In this document: positions 41,952 to 50,881 of the stretch, in pieces
Layout: every line of letters begins with the position of its first letter
Numbering within the stretch: position 1 is the stretch's first letter
Assembly: GCF_011947265.1 (NCBI RefSeq)
Contig: NZ_JAATHD010000023.1
Location: forward strand, 1 to 64,000
Length of the DNA stretch: 64,000 nucleotides
Direction of reading: 5' to 3'
DNA from: Paenibacillus sp. HB172176
GTDB lineage: Bacteria; Bacillota; Bacilli; Paenibacillales; Paenibacillaceae
Program-made: the position numbers and the translations under genes
The notes under the pieces: generated by a model
Told to the model about the DNA's origin: nothing
Databases searched by the model: none
What the model saw: the letters and a program-made list of their open reading frames with translations, nothing else

Positions 41952-43337
41952 CTAAATTGACATATCCGCTCCGATAACGCCTATAATTTCGCCTGTGTCG
42001 GCTTTGATCGGCACGGCTATGGTCATGCACAACTGTTTCGTAATCGCGGAGATGTACGGTTGGGATAGAAAGGCTCGCCCGGCAATCGCTTGCTTCCACC
42101 ATTCTCTGCCCTTTGCATTAAGGAGACCTGCCGCTGGATAGGAATAAAGAAAGGAGCCCTCGGAGTCATTCGACCATATGGCTTCAATATCCGGTTTCGA
42201 ATCCAGCATCGCCTTCAATTTCTGCTGATGCCGACTCTCGTCGAGAGAAATCAATTCAGGCAACAATGCCGACTGCATCAACCCGTCACGCAATGCGGCA
42301 GCGCTGCCCTTCGCTTCATGAATCGTCTGTTTGATTCCGACGGCATCAACCGCTTTGGCAAGCTCAGAGGAGGATTGGCCCAACTTTGCGCTGATCAGGC
42401 TCAGCTTGGAGATCTGCTCGCGCTGCCGGGTTGTCATTTTCAAGGTATCATCAACGCTTCTGAGCGTTTCGTCGACCGAGCCAACGACTTCCTTCAGCAT
42501 CAGAGCGGATTGCGAAGTCAATTCGGATTGCTGTCCACTCGACTGGTTCATTTGTCCTGCCAGCTCGTCAACCTGGGTTATTCGGGAGAAGATGACATCC
42601 ATCCGTTCCTTATTGACGGCCATCTCCGCGACCCCCCGCTTTACGGATTCTCTCTCGAGTGCGACTGCCTGCACGACGGACTCCACTCCGCTTTCAATTT
42701 GCTCCACCATTTCGGTTGAACGCTTGACCGCCTCTCCGCTCTGCTCGGCCAGCTTCTTGATCTGATTCGCCACCACAGAGAACCCTCTGCCGTATTCGCC
42801 GGCATGAGCCGCTTCTATAGAAGCGTTAAGCGCAAGCAGCGAGGTCTGCGATACGATTTCATGAATAAGCACATTCATTTCAGTAATAAGCGACGTATGC
42901 TGGATTAACTCGTGAACATGCTTTTCCATCGATTGATTTTGATGGCTGAGCTCGTTCATTACTTCATCCGTATTGAGCAGCGATCGGCACACATCCAGCA
43001 CGATCTCCTTCGTCTCCTTGCTCTTCTTGTTCAACTGGGTGGAAGCACCGCTAATCTGTTCGGCCGCCGAAGCGACTTCCTGCAAGGAAGAGAAGGCTTC
43101 TTCGATCCGGTCCATAGCCAGCGCACTTGAGCTGCGCAGAGTTTGCTCCTGCTTGGCCGTCTGATCGGCTATTTCGCTCAAATGTTCAATCGTCCGATCC
43201 ACCTCGTCGACAGCCGCGTTCAATTGATCGGAAATGACAACGGATTCATTCATCAACCGGGTCAAGCCTTTATGTTCGTTCGTCTTTTCCTCTTCCACTT
43301 CCGAATTCCCCTTAAACCATCGAACGGTTGCACGCAT
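41952..43337 (-). CDS. Soluble methyl-accepting chemotaxis-like protein with C-terminal Cache-like domain
   Basis: 461 residues without membrane helices. Coiled-coil signalling region occupies ~20-325, with the hairpin tip VSQTSLLALNASIEAAHAGE then YGRGFSVVANQIKKLAEQS, the CheA/CheW-binding site. Residues ~330-461 look like a Cache/PAS-type sensor (WSNDSEGSFLYSYP, REWWKQAIAG, ITKQLCMTIAVPI, GVIGADMSI). In classical receptors the sensor comes first and lies outside. Here it is last and inside, so it would read a cytoplasmic ligand. AAGGAGG precedes ATG 43337 at ~12 nt. No chemotaxis partner genes are nearby. Confidence 0.85.
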   Translation of the reverse strand: MRATVRWFKGNSEVEEEKTNEHKGLTRLMNESVVISDQLNAAVDEVDRTIEHLSEIADQTAKQEQTLRSSSALAMDRIEEAFSSLQEVASAAEQISGASTQLNKKSKETKEIVLDVCRSLLNTDEVMNELSHQNQSMEKHVHELIQHTSLITEMNVLIHEIVSQTSLLALNASIEAAHAGEYGRGFSVVANQIKKLAEQSGEAVKRSTEMVEQIESGVESVVQAVALERESVKRGVAEMAVNKERMDVIFSRITQVDELAGQMNQSSGQQSELTSQSALMLKEVVGSVDETLRSVDDTLKMTTRQREQISKLSLISAKLGQSSSELAKAVDAVGIKQTIHEAKGSAAALRDGLMQSALLPELISLDESRHQQKLKAMLDSKPDIEAIWSNDSEGSFLYSYPAAGLLNAKGREWWKQAIAGRAFLSQPYISAITKQLCMTIAVPIKADTGEIIGVIGADMSI

Positions 43338-43425
43338 GTCCGGCCTCGCCCTCCTTATAAACCTTGCGAATATGCATGGAATGATGTCAAATATGCCTAC
43401 ATTATATCCCTGACGTCATCAAATG

Positions 43426-43452
43426 AAAAGAGGAACCTCACGGTTCCTCGAT
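43426..43452 (-). terminator. Terminator of the gamma-SASP gene
   Basis: GAGGAACC (43430-43437) pairs with GGTTCCTC (43442-43449), with TTTT on the minus strand. Confidence 0.8.
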
Positions 43453-43476
43453 TTTGCTTAGAGTAATCTTCATTGA

Positions 43477-43662
43477 TTACTGTTGATTTTGTTGATTTTG
43501 CTGGCTTGGGCTTTTCTTCATCGCTTGATGAGAAGCTTGGTTGGCCGCTTTCGCGTTTTGCAAGCTTTGATCAGAAGCGAATTCATTATTGAACGTGCTT
43601 TGGTTGGCTTGCTGCATTTGCTTTTGTTTGTTCTGCTGCATCTGGTTCTTGTTCTTTGCCAT
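43477..43662 (-). CDS. Gamma-type small acid-soluble spore protein
   Basis: 61 residues, Gln/Asn/Lys-rich, no Cys or Trp. It holds a single germination-protease-like site NEFASD (Glu27-Phe-Ala-Ser-Asp31), the hallmark of gamma-SASPs (SspE type), which serve as amino-acid stores in spores. B. subtilis SspE has two such sites; this one has one. GGAGGTG lies 6 nt before ATG 43662. A near-perfect sigma-G promoter lies upstream. Confidence 0.85.
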   Translation of the reverse strand: MAKNKNQMQQNKQKQMQQANQSTFNNEFASDQSLQNAKAANQASHQAMKKSPSQQNQQNQQ

Positions 43663-43686
43663 GATTGTCACCTCCCGTACAGGGAT

Positions 43687-43716
43687 TAGTATGGCAATTG
43701 ACTTTGTTCTTATTCA
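43687..43716 (-). promoter_or_regulatory. Sigma-G promoter of the gamma-SASP gene
   Basis: The minus strand has TGAATA (43716-43711), a 17-nt spacer and CATACTA (43693-43687). This is a full match to the forespore sigma-G consensus and supports the SASP call. Confidence 0.8.
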
Positions 43717-43723
43717 GTCAAAT

Positions 43724-44242
43724 TCAAGATTCCAGATAAGCTTGAGGAATCGGCTTTCCCACCTCGACGGCTTGATTGATTTGATTAAGCCAAGCCTGGG
43801 TAAGCTTGCCGTTTCCAAATCTAAGCACCTCGACCTGCACGCTTCGTTTGCCCCATTCGTCGTATACTTGCTTGATCGTTTCGAAATAGAGGTCGATGTG
43901 CTTGCCCTTGATCGCCGACCCCGTATCCGCCACAATGCCGTAGCCGTAGCCTGGAATATAGAGCAGCGTGCCGATCGGGAACAGCTTCGTATCGGCGGCG
44001 ATGGTCGACACTTGATCGCGCCTTACCTTGACGCCGGAATAGGTTATGCCGTAACCGCTCTGACCCGGATGCTTGCCCGTCGACTCGAAGCCTGCCGTAT
44101 AACCGGTTGCCAGCACCTCGACAAGCTTGGGTCCCGCAGCCTCGGCATATATCTGACCTGGAGAGACAAGAATCGCCACAGCGGCAATTCCGAAAATCCC
44201 GGAAATCATCCATGCTCTCCATAACAAAAAGCTTGTTATCAT
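43724..44242 (-). CDS. Secreted 3D-domain protein
   Basis: 172 residues. An N-terminal hydrophobic segment (~8-33, signal peptide or anchor) precedes a 3D domain (named for three conserved Asp) of MltA-like fold: VEVLATGYTAG, STIAADTKLFPIGT, YGIVADTGSAIKGKHIDLYF. Relatives (YuiC, YocH and resuscitation-type proteins) cleave or bind peptidoglycan. GAGGAGG precedes ATG 44242. Likely a cell-wall muralytic enzyme; substrate inferred. Confidence 0.88.
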   Translation of the reverse strand: MITSFLLWRAWMISGIFGIAAVAILVSPGQIYAEAAGPKLVEVLATGYTAGFESTGKHPGQSGYGITYSGVKVRRDQVSTIAADTKLFPIGTLLYIPGYGYGIVADTGSAIKGKHIDLYFETIKQVYDEWGKRSVQVEVLRFGNGKLTQAWLNQINQAVEVGKPIPQAYLES

Positions 44243-44337
44243 TTGGATGTATCCTCCTCAGAAGAATAATACCCAAGTGAAACAAGCTTTATGCAAACTG
44301 GCCATCGATGATCAGGCGCTCGAATTATTCCCTCGTT

Positions 44338-46272
44338 TTATTCCTTCGCTTCAACCTGAGCCCTCAATAGCGCGACAACTTCGCCGGTCGGCATCGCGCC
44401 AAGATCGCCTTCGCCGCGTTTGCGAACGGAGACCGCTCCGGCCTGCATTTCATTCTCGCCTACAACGAGCATGTACGGCGTCTTCTCCAGCTGCGCTTCG
44501 CGAATCTTGTAGCCCAGCTTCTCGTTGCGGAGATCGCTCTCGACTCGAATGCCCCCGGCTTGCATCTCCTCGGCCACTTGACGGGCATAAGCTTCATAAG
44601 CGGTCGAAACCGGAATGACCTTCGCCTGAACGGGAGAGAGCCACAGCGGCAGCGCCCCTGCGAAATTCTCCAGCAGGAACGCGGTCATGCGCTCCATCGT
44701 CGAGATAATGCCCCGATGAATAACGACCGGACGATGCTTCTTGCCGTCTTCACCCACATATTCGAGCTCGAACCGTTCAGGCAGCAAGAAATCAAGCTGA
44801 GCAGTTGACAGAGTCTCCTCTTTGCCGAGAGCCGTCTTGATCTGCACATCCAGCTTCGGTCCGTAGAAGGCCGCTTCCCCTTCCGCCTCGAAGAAAGGAA
44901 GCTCCAGCTCCTCGGCTACCTCGCGAAGCATGCGCTGCGACATCTCCCACATCTCGTCGTTCTGGAAATATTTCTCCGTATCCTTCGGATCGCGGTAGGA
45001 CAGACGGAAGCGATAATCCTTGATGCCGAAGTCTTCGTAAACTTTGCGGATCAAATGCACGACGCGCGCAAATTCTTCCTTGATCTGATCCGGACGGCAG
45101 AAGATATGAGCGTCGTTCAGCGTCATCGCTCTCACGCGATGCAGCCCTGTCAGAGCGCCGGACATTTCGTAGCGATGCATCGTTCCAAGCTCGGCTATGC
45201 GAACCGGAAGATCACGATAGCTGCGCATGTCGCTCTTGAACACCATCATATGATGCGGACAGTTCATAGGACGAAGGACCAGTTCCTCGTTGTCCATGAC
45301 CATCTTCGGGAACATATCCTCGCTGTAATGCTCCCAATGCCCCGAAGTTTTGTACAGCTCCACATTGGCCAGCACCGGCGTATACACATGCTCGTAACCG
45401 AGCCTCTCCTCAAGATCGACGATGTAACGCTCCATCGTTCTGCGCAGCTTCGCGCCGTTCGGCAGCCAGAGCGGCAGACCTTGGCCGACCTCGCGGGAGA
45501 AGGTGAACATCTTCAGCTCGCGGCCCAGTTTCCTGTGGTCGCGCTTCTTCGCTTCCTCTAAGAAGTGGAGATGCTCGTCAAGCTGCGCTTTCTTCGGGAA
45601 CGCCGTGCCGTAGATGCGTTGCAGCATCTTATTCTTGGAATCGCCCCTCCAGTACGCGCCGGCCACATTCAGCAGCTTGAACGCTTTGATCTTGCCGGTC
45701 GAAGGCAGATGCGGGCCGCGGCACAGATCGAAGAATTCGCCTTGATCATACAGCGTAATCACCGAATCCTGGGGCAGATCGCGGATCAGCTCGAGCTTCA
45801 GCGGATCCTCCAGCTCCGTGAAGATGGCGATCGCTTCCTCGCGGCTTACTTCGCGCCTTCTGATCTCCAGATTCTCATTGGCGATCTTGGTCATCATCTT
45901 CTCGATTGCGTCCAAATCCTCCGATGAGAGGGATTGTTCCATATCGATGTCATAGTAGAAGCCGTCCTCGATGACGGGACCGATTCCCAGCTTCACGGCT
46001 TTGTCGCCGTATATACGCTTCAGCGCCTGCGCGAGAAGATGCGCGGTGCTGTGACGGTATACCTCCAGCCCGTCCGCGGAGTCAAGCGTTACGATTTCGA
46101 TTGCCGCGTCTTGTTCGATCCCCGTATATACATCCACGACCTTTCCGTCGACCTTGCCCGCTACTGCGTTCTTCCGAAGTCCCGGCGAGATCGAACCCGC
46201 CACCTCTTCAATTGTTGTGCCCGAAGCGAATTCCTTCTTTGCGCCGTCCGGAAATGTTAATTGAATAGCCAC
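44338..46272 (-). CDS. thrS: Threonyl-tRNA synthetase
   Basis: Charges tRNA-Thr. 644 residues. TGS domain (~1-62), editing domain with HxxxH (HSTAHLLAQAL) and the zinc-type CRGPHLPSTG, then the class II core: motif 2 in RIAELGTMHRYEMSGALTGL, Cys of MNCPHHMM, and motif 3 at SPVQAKVIPVS region, with an anticodon-binding domain at the end. Starts at GTG 46272 with AGGAGGATGAACGAAA upstream. The 350-nt leader is a T-box. Confidence 0.98.
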   Translation of the reverse strand: MAIQLTFPDGAKKEFASGTTIEEVAGSISPGLRKNAVAGKVDGKVVDVYTGIEQDAAIEIVTLDSADGLEVYRHSTAHLLAQALKRIYGDKAVKLGIGPVIEDGFYYDIDMEQSLSSEDLDAIEKMMTKIANENLEIRRREVSREEAIAIFTELEDPLKLELIRDLPQDSVITLYDQGEFFDLCRGPHLPSTGKIKAFKLLNVAGAYWRGDSKNKMLQRIYGTAFPKKAQLDEHLHFLEEAKKRDHRKLGRELKMFTFSREVGQGLPLWLPNGAKLRRTMERYIVDLEERLGYEHVYTPVLANVELYKTSGHWEHYSEDMFPKMVMDNEELVLRPMNCPHHMMVFKSDMRSYRDLPVRIAELGTMHRYEMSGALTGLHRVRAMTLNDAHIFCRPDQIKEEFARVVHLIRKVYEDFGIKDYRFRLSYRDPKDTEKYFQNDEMWEMSQRMLREVAEELELPFFEAEGEAAFYGPKLDVQIKTALGKEETLSTAQLDFLLPERFELEYVGEDGKKHRPVVIHRGIISTMERMTAFLLENFAGALPLWLSPVQAKVIPVSTAYEAYARQVAEEMQAGGIRVESDLRNEKLGYKIREAQLEKTPYMLVVGENEMQAGAVSVRKRGEGDLGAMPTGEVVALLRAQVEAKE

Positions 46273-46315
46273 TTTCGTTCATCCTCCTGATTTGTACAAT
46301 TTGCAAGCCGAGAGC

Positions 46316-46625
46316 GCAAAAAAAAAGCACGCATCCCTGCCAAGGGACGAGTGCTTGTTCGCTCGTGGTTCCACCCTACTTCAACTGCGATGCCAGACCT
46401 TGTTCGGCCAAAGCATGTCATGCAGTTCTCGTATCATCTGGTAACGGAGATTTCCGGTACGGCATACAGCGGCTTCGCAAGAGCTTGTCCGTTTCAACCG
46501 TACAGCATAAGAAGGGGTATATCCGCCCGCGTCAGGTAAGGAAATTTCAGCCTCGTTTCCTCTCTCTTATCCAAGCGCGTCCGGCAGACACATGACTTCT
46601 GTCATAGCTGATCACATTCATTATG
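46316..46625 (-). ncRNA. T-box leader of thrS
   Basis: The minus strand carries the T-box core AGGGTGGAACCACG (46377-46364), pairing partner of the tRNA acceptor end. A terminator hairpin follows (AGCAC/GTGCT with AGGGA/TCCCT inside, 46355-46326) and a run of nine T (46326-46318). Upstream lies the stem I region with an AGAGAGAGG K-turn-type motif. ACC at 46518-46516 is a possible threonine specifier, but the loop is not certain. Uncharged tRNA-Thr would open the terminator. Confidence 0.88.
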
Positions 46626-46631
46626 TGCATC

Positions 46632-46660
46632 ATTATAGCGCCAACTCGGGGGGAGGTCAA
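46632..46660 (-). promoter_or_regulatory. thrS promoter
   Basis: The minus strand has TTGACC (46660-46655), a 17-nt spacer and a perfect TATAAT (46637-46632), just upstream of the T-box. Confidence 0.8.
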
Positions 46661-46742
46661 GAGAGGTATGCGGGTAAAGTCAACTTTATCGCCGCCTTCG
46701 TCAAGAGACGCTTGCCAAAACCAAGGATTCGCGTCATAATTT

Positions 46743-46767
46743 AATTAGTATAATATTTATACCAATT
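46743..46767. promoter_or_regulatory. 25-bp dyad at the nagB promoter
   Basis: AATTAGTATAA and TTATACCAATT flank a TAT centre (arms match 10 of 11). The dyad covers the -10 box TATAAT (46749-46754). Half-sites of the ATTGGTATA type are typical of GntR/HutC (NagR/YvoA) operators. Binding here would block nagBA transcription. A good -35 is not visible. Confidence 0.6.
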
Positions 46768-46785
46768 ATAGAGGAGTTGTTGGGA

Positions 46786-47559
46786 ATGTCTTTCATAAAC
46801 CCGATTTACAGCGGTAAAGTCGATGAATTGAAGGTCCGCATCTATGAGAATCGCCAAGCTATGGGAGCTGCGGCAGGAGAGGATATCGCTGCGAAAATGA
46901 AAGAACTGCTCGCCTCGAAGCCATCCATTCGAATGATATTCGCCGCCGCGCCTTCGCAGAACGAAGCGCTTGAGGCGCTGCTTCAAGCAGAAGGTATCGA
47001 TTGGTCCAGAGTAACTGCCTTCCACATGGATGAGTATATCGGTCTGCCAGGGGATGCTCCGCAGCGCTTCAGCCAATTTCTTAAGGATCGGCTGTTCGGC
47101 AAAGCAAGCTTCGCCGAGGTGAATCTCATCGACAGCTCCGCCTCGATCGAAGAAGAATGCGAGCGCTATGCCGCCAAGCTGACGCAAGCTCCAATCGACA
47201 TCGTCTGTCTGGGCATCGGGGAGAATGGACATATTGCGTTCAATGATCCCCCGGTAGCCGATTTCCGTGATCCTTTGCTGATGAAGCCGGTGGAGCTCGA
47301 CATGGACTGCCGCGTGCAACAAGTCAATGACGGCTGCTTCCCCGAAGTGGACGCCGTGCCGACCCACGCGTTGACGCTTACGATTCCGGCGCTCATGGGC
47401 GGCGCGCATCTGTTCTGCGTCGTGCCCGGGAAGACGAAGCATGATGCTGTGCGGCGGACGCTTCACGACGCAATCTCCGAGCAATGTCCGGCAACGATTC
47501 TTCGCACTCATGGCGATTGCACGCTCTATGCCGATATTGACTCTTACGGGAAGGTGTAA
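46786..47559 (+). CDS. nagB: Glucosamine-6-phosphate deaminase
   Basis: Converts glucosamine 6-phosphate to fructose 6-phosphate and ammonia, linking amino sugars to glycolysis. 257 residues. Family features: AFHMDEYIGLPGDAPQRFSQ, CLGIGENGHIAFNDPPV (catalytic His and Asp) and VPGKTKHDAV. ATG 46786 has GAGGAG 9 nt upstream; two in-frame TTG codons just before it abut the ribosome site and are rejected. nagA follows after 2 nt. Confidence 0.95.
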   Translation: MSFINPIYSGKVDELKVRIYENRQAMGAAAGEDIAAKMKELLASKPSIRMIFAAAPSQNEALEALLQAEGIDWSRVTAFHMDEYIGLPGDAPQRFSQFLKDRLFGKASFAEVNLIDSSASIEEECERYAAKLTQAPIDIVCLGIGENGHIAFNDPPVADFRDPLLMKPVELDMDCRVQQVNDGCFPEVDAVPTHALTLTIPALMGGAHLFCVVPGKTKHDAVRRTLHDAISEQCPATILRTHGDCTLYADIDSYGKV

Positions 47560-47561
47560 TT

Positions 47562-48725
47562 ATGACCCAATATGTGACGGGAAAATGTCTGCGCGGCTCA
47601 TCCCCCATTCGAATCGGGATCGAACAAAACCGGATAGCGACAATCGAGCCGTTAAAAGAGTCGTTGGATGAAACAAACGGCGCCGATCTGCCATGGATCG
47701 GCGCCGGCTTGATCGATCTGCAGATTAACGGATACGGGGGCATCGACTTTAATACGCATCCACTCTCCGAGGAAAGCGTTCATAGAGCCGCGCGCATGCT
47801 GTTGGCGCAAGGCATTACTTCTTTTTATCCAACCTTGATCACCAATTCGGATGAAGCGATAGAAGCTTCTCTGGATACGATAGCGAAGGCTTGCCGCGCC
47901 GACAATCTTACTTCGGCAAGCATCAAGGGCATTCATCTGGAGGGACCGTTTTTAACACCCGAGGATGGAGCGAGGGGGGCGCATAGCGCAGCTTTTGTTA
48001 AAGCGCCGGACTGGGAGCTCTTTCAACGCTGGCAGAGGATCGCCGAGGGCCGCATTGCCATTCTGACATTGTCGCCGGAATGGGATGGAGCTTGCGATTT
48101 CATTGCCAAGTGCGCAGGCAGCGGAGTTGTCGTCTCGATCGGGCATACATCTGCGACTCCCGAACAGATACGCGCGGCGGTTGAGGCGGGCGCAAGCATG
48201 AGCACGCATCTGGGCAACGGATCCCATCTCATGCTGCCAAGGCATTCGAATTACATTTGGGAGCAGCTTGCATCGGATGAGCTGGCTGCGGGCATTATTG
48301 CAGACGGCTTTCATCTGCCGGAAGCGCTGCTGAAAGTATTCCTTCGCGCGAAGCGCGATCAAATCTTTCTAGTCAGCGATGCCGTCTATCTGAGCGGCAT
48401 GAAAGCCGGAAGATACAATAGTCATATCGGCGGGGATATTGTCCTGACCGAGGAGGGCAGACTTCATCTTGCTTCGAACGAGAAAATTCTTGCGGGTTCG
48501 GCTCAAATGCTGACTGCCGGCATTGACCATCTGGTTCGAAAGGGACTGCTCACGCTTGAGGAAAGCTGGGCTCTTGCATCGCAAAATCCGGCTCGTATCA
48601 TGAAGCTTGGACGTCACGGAATTATCGAGCCTGACGCTGTTGCCGATCTTGTGCTGTTCCATAACAAAAACGACAAAATAGCGATTGAAGCCGTGTACAA
48701 AGAAGGTCAGAAGGTAATCCCCTGA
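47562..48725 (+). CDS. nagA: N-acetylglucosamine-6-phosphate deacetylase
   Basis: Removes acetate from GlcNAc-6-phosphate to feed NagB. 387 residues, amidohydrolase barrel with flanking beta domain. Features: GLIDLQINGYGGIDF, metal-ligand Glu127 in GIHLEGPFL, His in VVSIGHTSA, His in MSTHLGNG and catalytic Asp in FLVSDAVYL. AAGGTG precedes ATG 47562. The end overlaps the convergent ROK gene by 19 nt. Confidence 0.95.
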   Translation: MTQYVTGKCLRGSSPIRIGIEQNRIATIEPLKESLDETNGADLPWIGAGLIDLQINGYGGIDFNTHPLSEESVHRAARMLLAQGITSFYPTLITNSDEAIEASLDTIAKACRADNLTSASIKGIHLEGPFLTPEDGARGAHSAAFVKAPDWELFQRWQRIAEGRIAILTLSPEWDGACDFIAKCAGSGVVVSIGHTSATPEQIRAAVEAGASMSTHLGNGSHLMLPRHSNYIWEQLASDELAAGIIADGFHLPEALLKVFLRAKRDQIFLVSDAVYLSGMKAGRYNSHIGGDIVLTEEGRLHLASNEKILAGSAQMLTAGIDHLVRKGLLTLEESWALASQNPARIMKLGRHGIIEPDAVADLVLFHNKNDKIAIEAVYKEGQKVIP

Positions 48726-49909
48726 AGGGCATTCGACTGCTGCTCCCATTCGCCGATCATCGCGGCGGCGGCTCCGATCGCTCCGGTATAGGGATAAAGA
48801 TCGGAGACCGCCAGCTCCGCCTTTTCCCCGCTGAAACGAATCGTCTTCTCGCGCAGCTCCTGCTCAATAAACGGAAGCAAAAAGGATGAAAGCTTCATTA
48901 GAGGACCGTCGAACAGGATTAAGCCGGGATTCAATAAATTCACGGCGCTCGACAAGGCGTAGCCTATCGCTCTTCCCGCCCGCGACAGCTCCTCCAGAAC
49001 GATTTCATTATTCGATTCGGCCTGAAGAACCAACCACTGAATCGTCATATTCTCATAAGCTGCTCCGAGCGCGGCGCTCAATCGCTCATACAACGCCGGC
49101 AACCCGACCACCGCTTCCAGACAACCGCAGCGGCCGCAGGCGCAGCGGGGACCGTTCGGCTCCACGACGATATGTCCGAGCTCTCCGGCCGCTCCATAGG
49201 CTCCGCGCAAAATTTCGCCATTCATAATCAAGCTGCAGCCCACTCCCGTGCCGAATGAGCAATAAATGAAATTGCGCAGCCCCGCCGCGCGGCCATGCCA
49301 GCGCTCGCCCAATGAAGCCAGCTTGACATTATTATCAATAATATAAGAGATGGGGCTGTCGGCTCGCAGCATTTCAAGCAACGGAACATCGCTCCAGCCC
49401 AAGTGGCTGGAGCCGACGACCGTAACTCTGGCCGCATCCAGCAACGCGGGAATGCCGAAGCCCGCGCCGACAATCGCATTTGCGCCGTATTGCTTCACTA
49501 GCTCCTTCGAGTGCTCTCGAACCCGTGCGACGATAGTCTGCGGATTATGCAAGTCATGCTTGCGAATCGGCATTTCGAAATATTCGAGCGGATTGGCGTA
49601 CAGATCCGTAATGACGCCAAGAACGGATGAAGCGCCCAGTTGCATCCCGATTGCCAGCCGGTTCCTCGGTTCGAAGACGATGCCGACGGCTTTGCGGCCT
49701 GCTCCCGTTCGTCCGAGCAATCCCGTCTCGGTGATATAGCCGCCTGCGATCAGCTCGTCCACAATGACATTAACCGTGTTTTTGTTCAATTCCAGCATTG
49801 CCGCGAGCTCCGCCCTGGTCGAACGCCTGCGCTCCTTGAGCATACCGTATACAAGCTTGCGATTGATTTCCTTGACCAGCGTAGGTCCTCTTCCCTTTGA
49901 AACGGTCAT
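48707..49909 (-). CDS. ROK-family transcriptional repressor (NagC/XylR type)
   Basis: 400 residues. N-terminal winged helix (RRSTRAELAAMLELNKNTVN) and a ROK sugar-kinase-like effector domain with glycine-rich ATP-type motif (FIYCSFGTGVGC), GHIVVEPNGPRCACGRCGCLEA (zinc Cys cluster CxCGxxGC) and EXXG-type GAAGELGH. Convergent with nagA, so it likely senses an amino-sugar signal. The dyad at nagB is more GntR- than ROK-like, so direct control of nagBA is not certain. Confidence 0.88.
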   Translation of the reverse strand: MTVSKGRGPTLVKEINRKLVYGMLKERRRSTRAELAAMLELNKNTVNVIVDELIAGGYITETGLLGRTGAGRKAVGIVFEPRNRLAIGMQLGASSVLGVITDLYANPLEYFEMPIRKHDLHNPQTIVARVREHSKELVKQYGANAIVGAGFGIPALLDAARVTVVGSSHLGWSDVPLLEMLRADSPISYIIDNNVKLASLGERWHGRAAGLRNFIYCSFGTGVGCSLIMNGEILRGAYGAAGELGHIVVEPNGPRCACGRCGCLEAVVGLPALYERLSAALGAAYENMTIQWLVLQAESNNEIVLEELSRAGRAIGYALSSAVNLLNPGLILFDGPLMKLSSFLLPFIEQELREKTIRFSGEKAELAVSDLYPYTGAIGAAAAMIGEWEQQSNALQGITF

Positions 49910-49929
49910 TTCTCAGCCTCCAAACCGAA

Positions 49930-49952
49930 GAAGACGGCAAGCAGCCGTCTTC
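49930..49952 (-). terminator. Hairpin after the aldolase gene
   Basis: GAAGACGGC (49930-49938) pairs perfectly with GCCGTCTTC (49944-49952). The T-tract is poor (TTCTTC). It lies between the aldolase gene and the ROK gene, so it probably ends the DeoR-aldolase transcript. Confidence 0.5.
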
Positions 49953-50024
49953 CTTGTCCAACTTGATAAGTCCATTATATCCGATTAAGGCAATCCCTTG
50001 CTGAGAAATTAACGTCGATGCCGC

Positions 50025-50879
50025 TTACGCTTTGCCGACTGCCCCGCATATACGCATCTTCTCCATGGCCGCTTCTTTCAAAGCCTGCTTGGCCGGCACC
50101 ATATATTTGCGCGGATCATTCTCGTCGGGATTGTCCGCGAATACGCGTTTGATGGCATCCGTGAAAACGATGCGAAGCTCGGTAGCGACATTCACCTTCG
50201 CCATGCCCAGAGAGACGGCCCGTTTCACTTGCGCCTTTGGAATGCCGGAGCCTCCATGCAGAACAAGCGGCACGGACACAAGCCCGGCAATCCGCTCAAT
50301 GCGGTCGAAATCGATTCTCGGCTCTCCTTTGTAAATGCCATGAGCGGTGCCAATGGCCGGCGCAAGCGTCGGAACCCCGCTCAACTCCACGAAGCTCGCG
50401 CATTCATCCGGATCTGCCATTAAAGCTTCATTCTCCGCAACGACGATATCATCCTCCACGCCTCCCACCTTGCCAAGCTCCGCTTCAACATTTACGCCTG
50501 CCGCTTTGGCGATTTCCACGACGCGCAACGTTTGACGCAGGTTCTCCTGGAAGGCATGCATCGAAGCATCGATCATGACCGATGTGTATCCCGCGCGGAT
50601 GCATCGGACAACAATATCGAATTCCGTGCAATGATCGAGATGCAGGGCAATCGGCACGCCGGAACGATCTGCAGCGACGCGGGCCGCGGCGGCGACATAC
50701 TCGGGACCGAGATGCTTCACGGTTCCTACCGTAGTCTGAAGAATGAGCGGCGAGCGGGTAGCCTCCGCGGCCTCCACCACCCCTTGCAGCATTTCCAGCG
50801 TATGCACGTTGAAAGCGGCAACCGCATAACCCTCTCTGCGAGCTTTCTGCAATAATGGCGTTGAAGATACTAATGACAT
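50025..50879 (-). CDS. Class II ketose-bisphosphate aldolase (Fba/KbaY/GatY type)
   Basis: Zinc-dependent aldolase cleaving fructose- or tagatose-1,6-bisphosphate to DHAP and glyceraldehyde 3-phosphate. 284 residues. Zinc ligands His83 (LHLDHCTEF), His180 (GTAHGIYKG) and His208 (VLHGGSGIP) are present. Length and neighbours (DeoR and SIS genes) favour tagatose-bisphosphate aldolase in galactosamine-type catabolism over glycolytic Fba. It begins 2 nt after the DeoR stop. Confidence 0.88.
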   Translation of the reverse strand: MSLVSSTPLLQKARREGYAVAAFNVHTLEMLQGVVEAAEATRSPLILQTTVGTVKHLGPEYVAAAARVAADRSGVPIALHLDHCTEFDIVVRCIRAGYTSVMIDASMHAFQENLRQTLRVVEIAKAAGVNVEAELGKVGGVEDDIVVAENEALMADPDECASFVELSGVPTLAPAIGTAHGIYKGEPRIDFDRIERIAGLVSVPLVLHGGSGIPKAQVKRAVSLGMAKVNVATELRIVFTDAIKRVFADNPDENDPRKYMVPAKQALKEAAMEKMRICGAVGKA

Positions 50880-50881
50880 AA

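Noticed and set aside
43381..43419. Inverted repeat ATGATGTCA / TGACGTCAT
   Set aside because: Arms are far apart (about 21 nt) and not linked to a clear promoter element; too weak to list as an operator.
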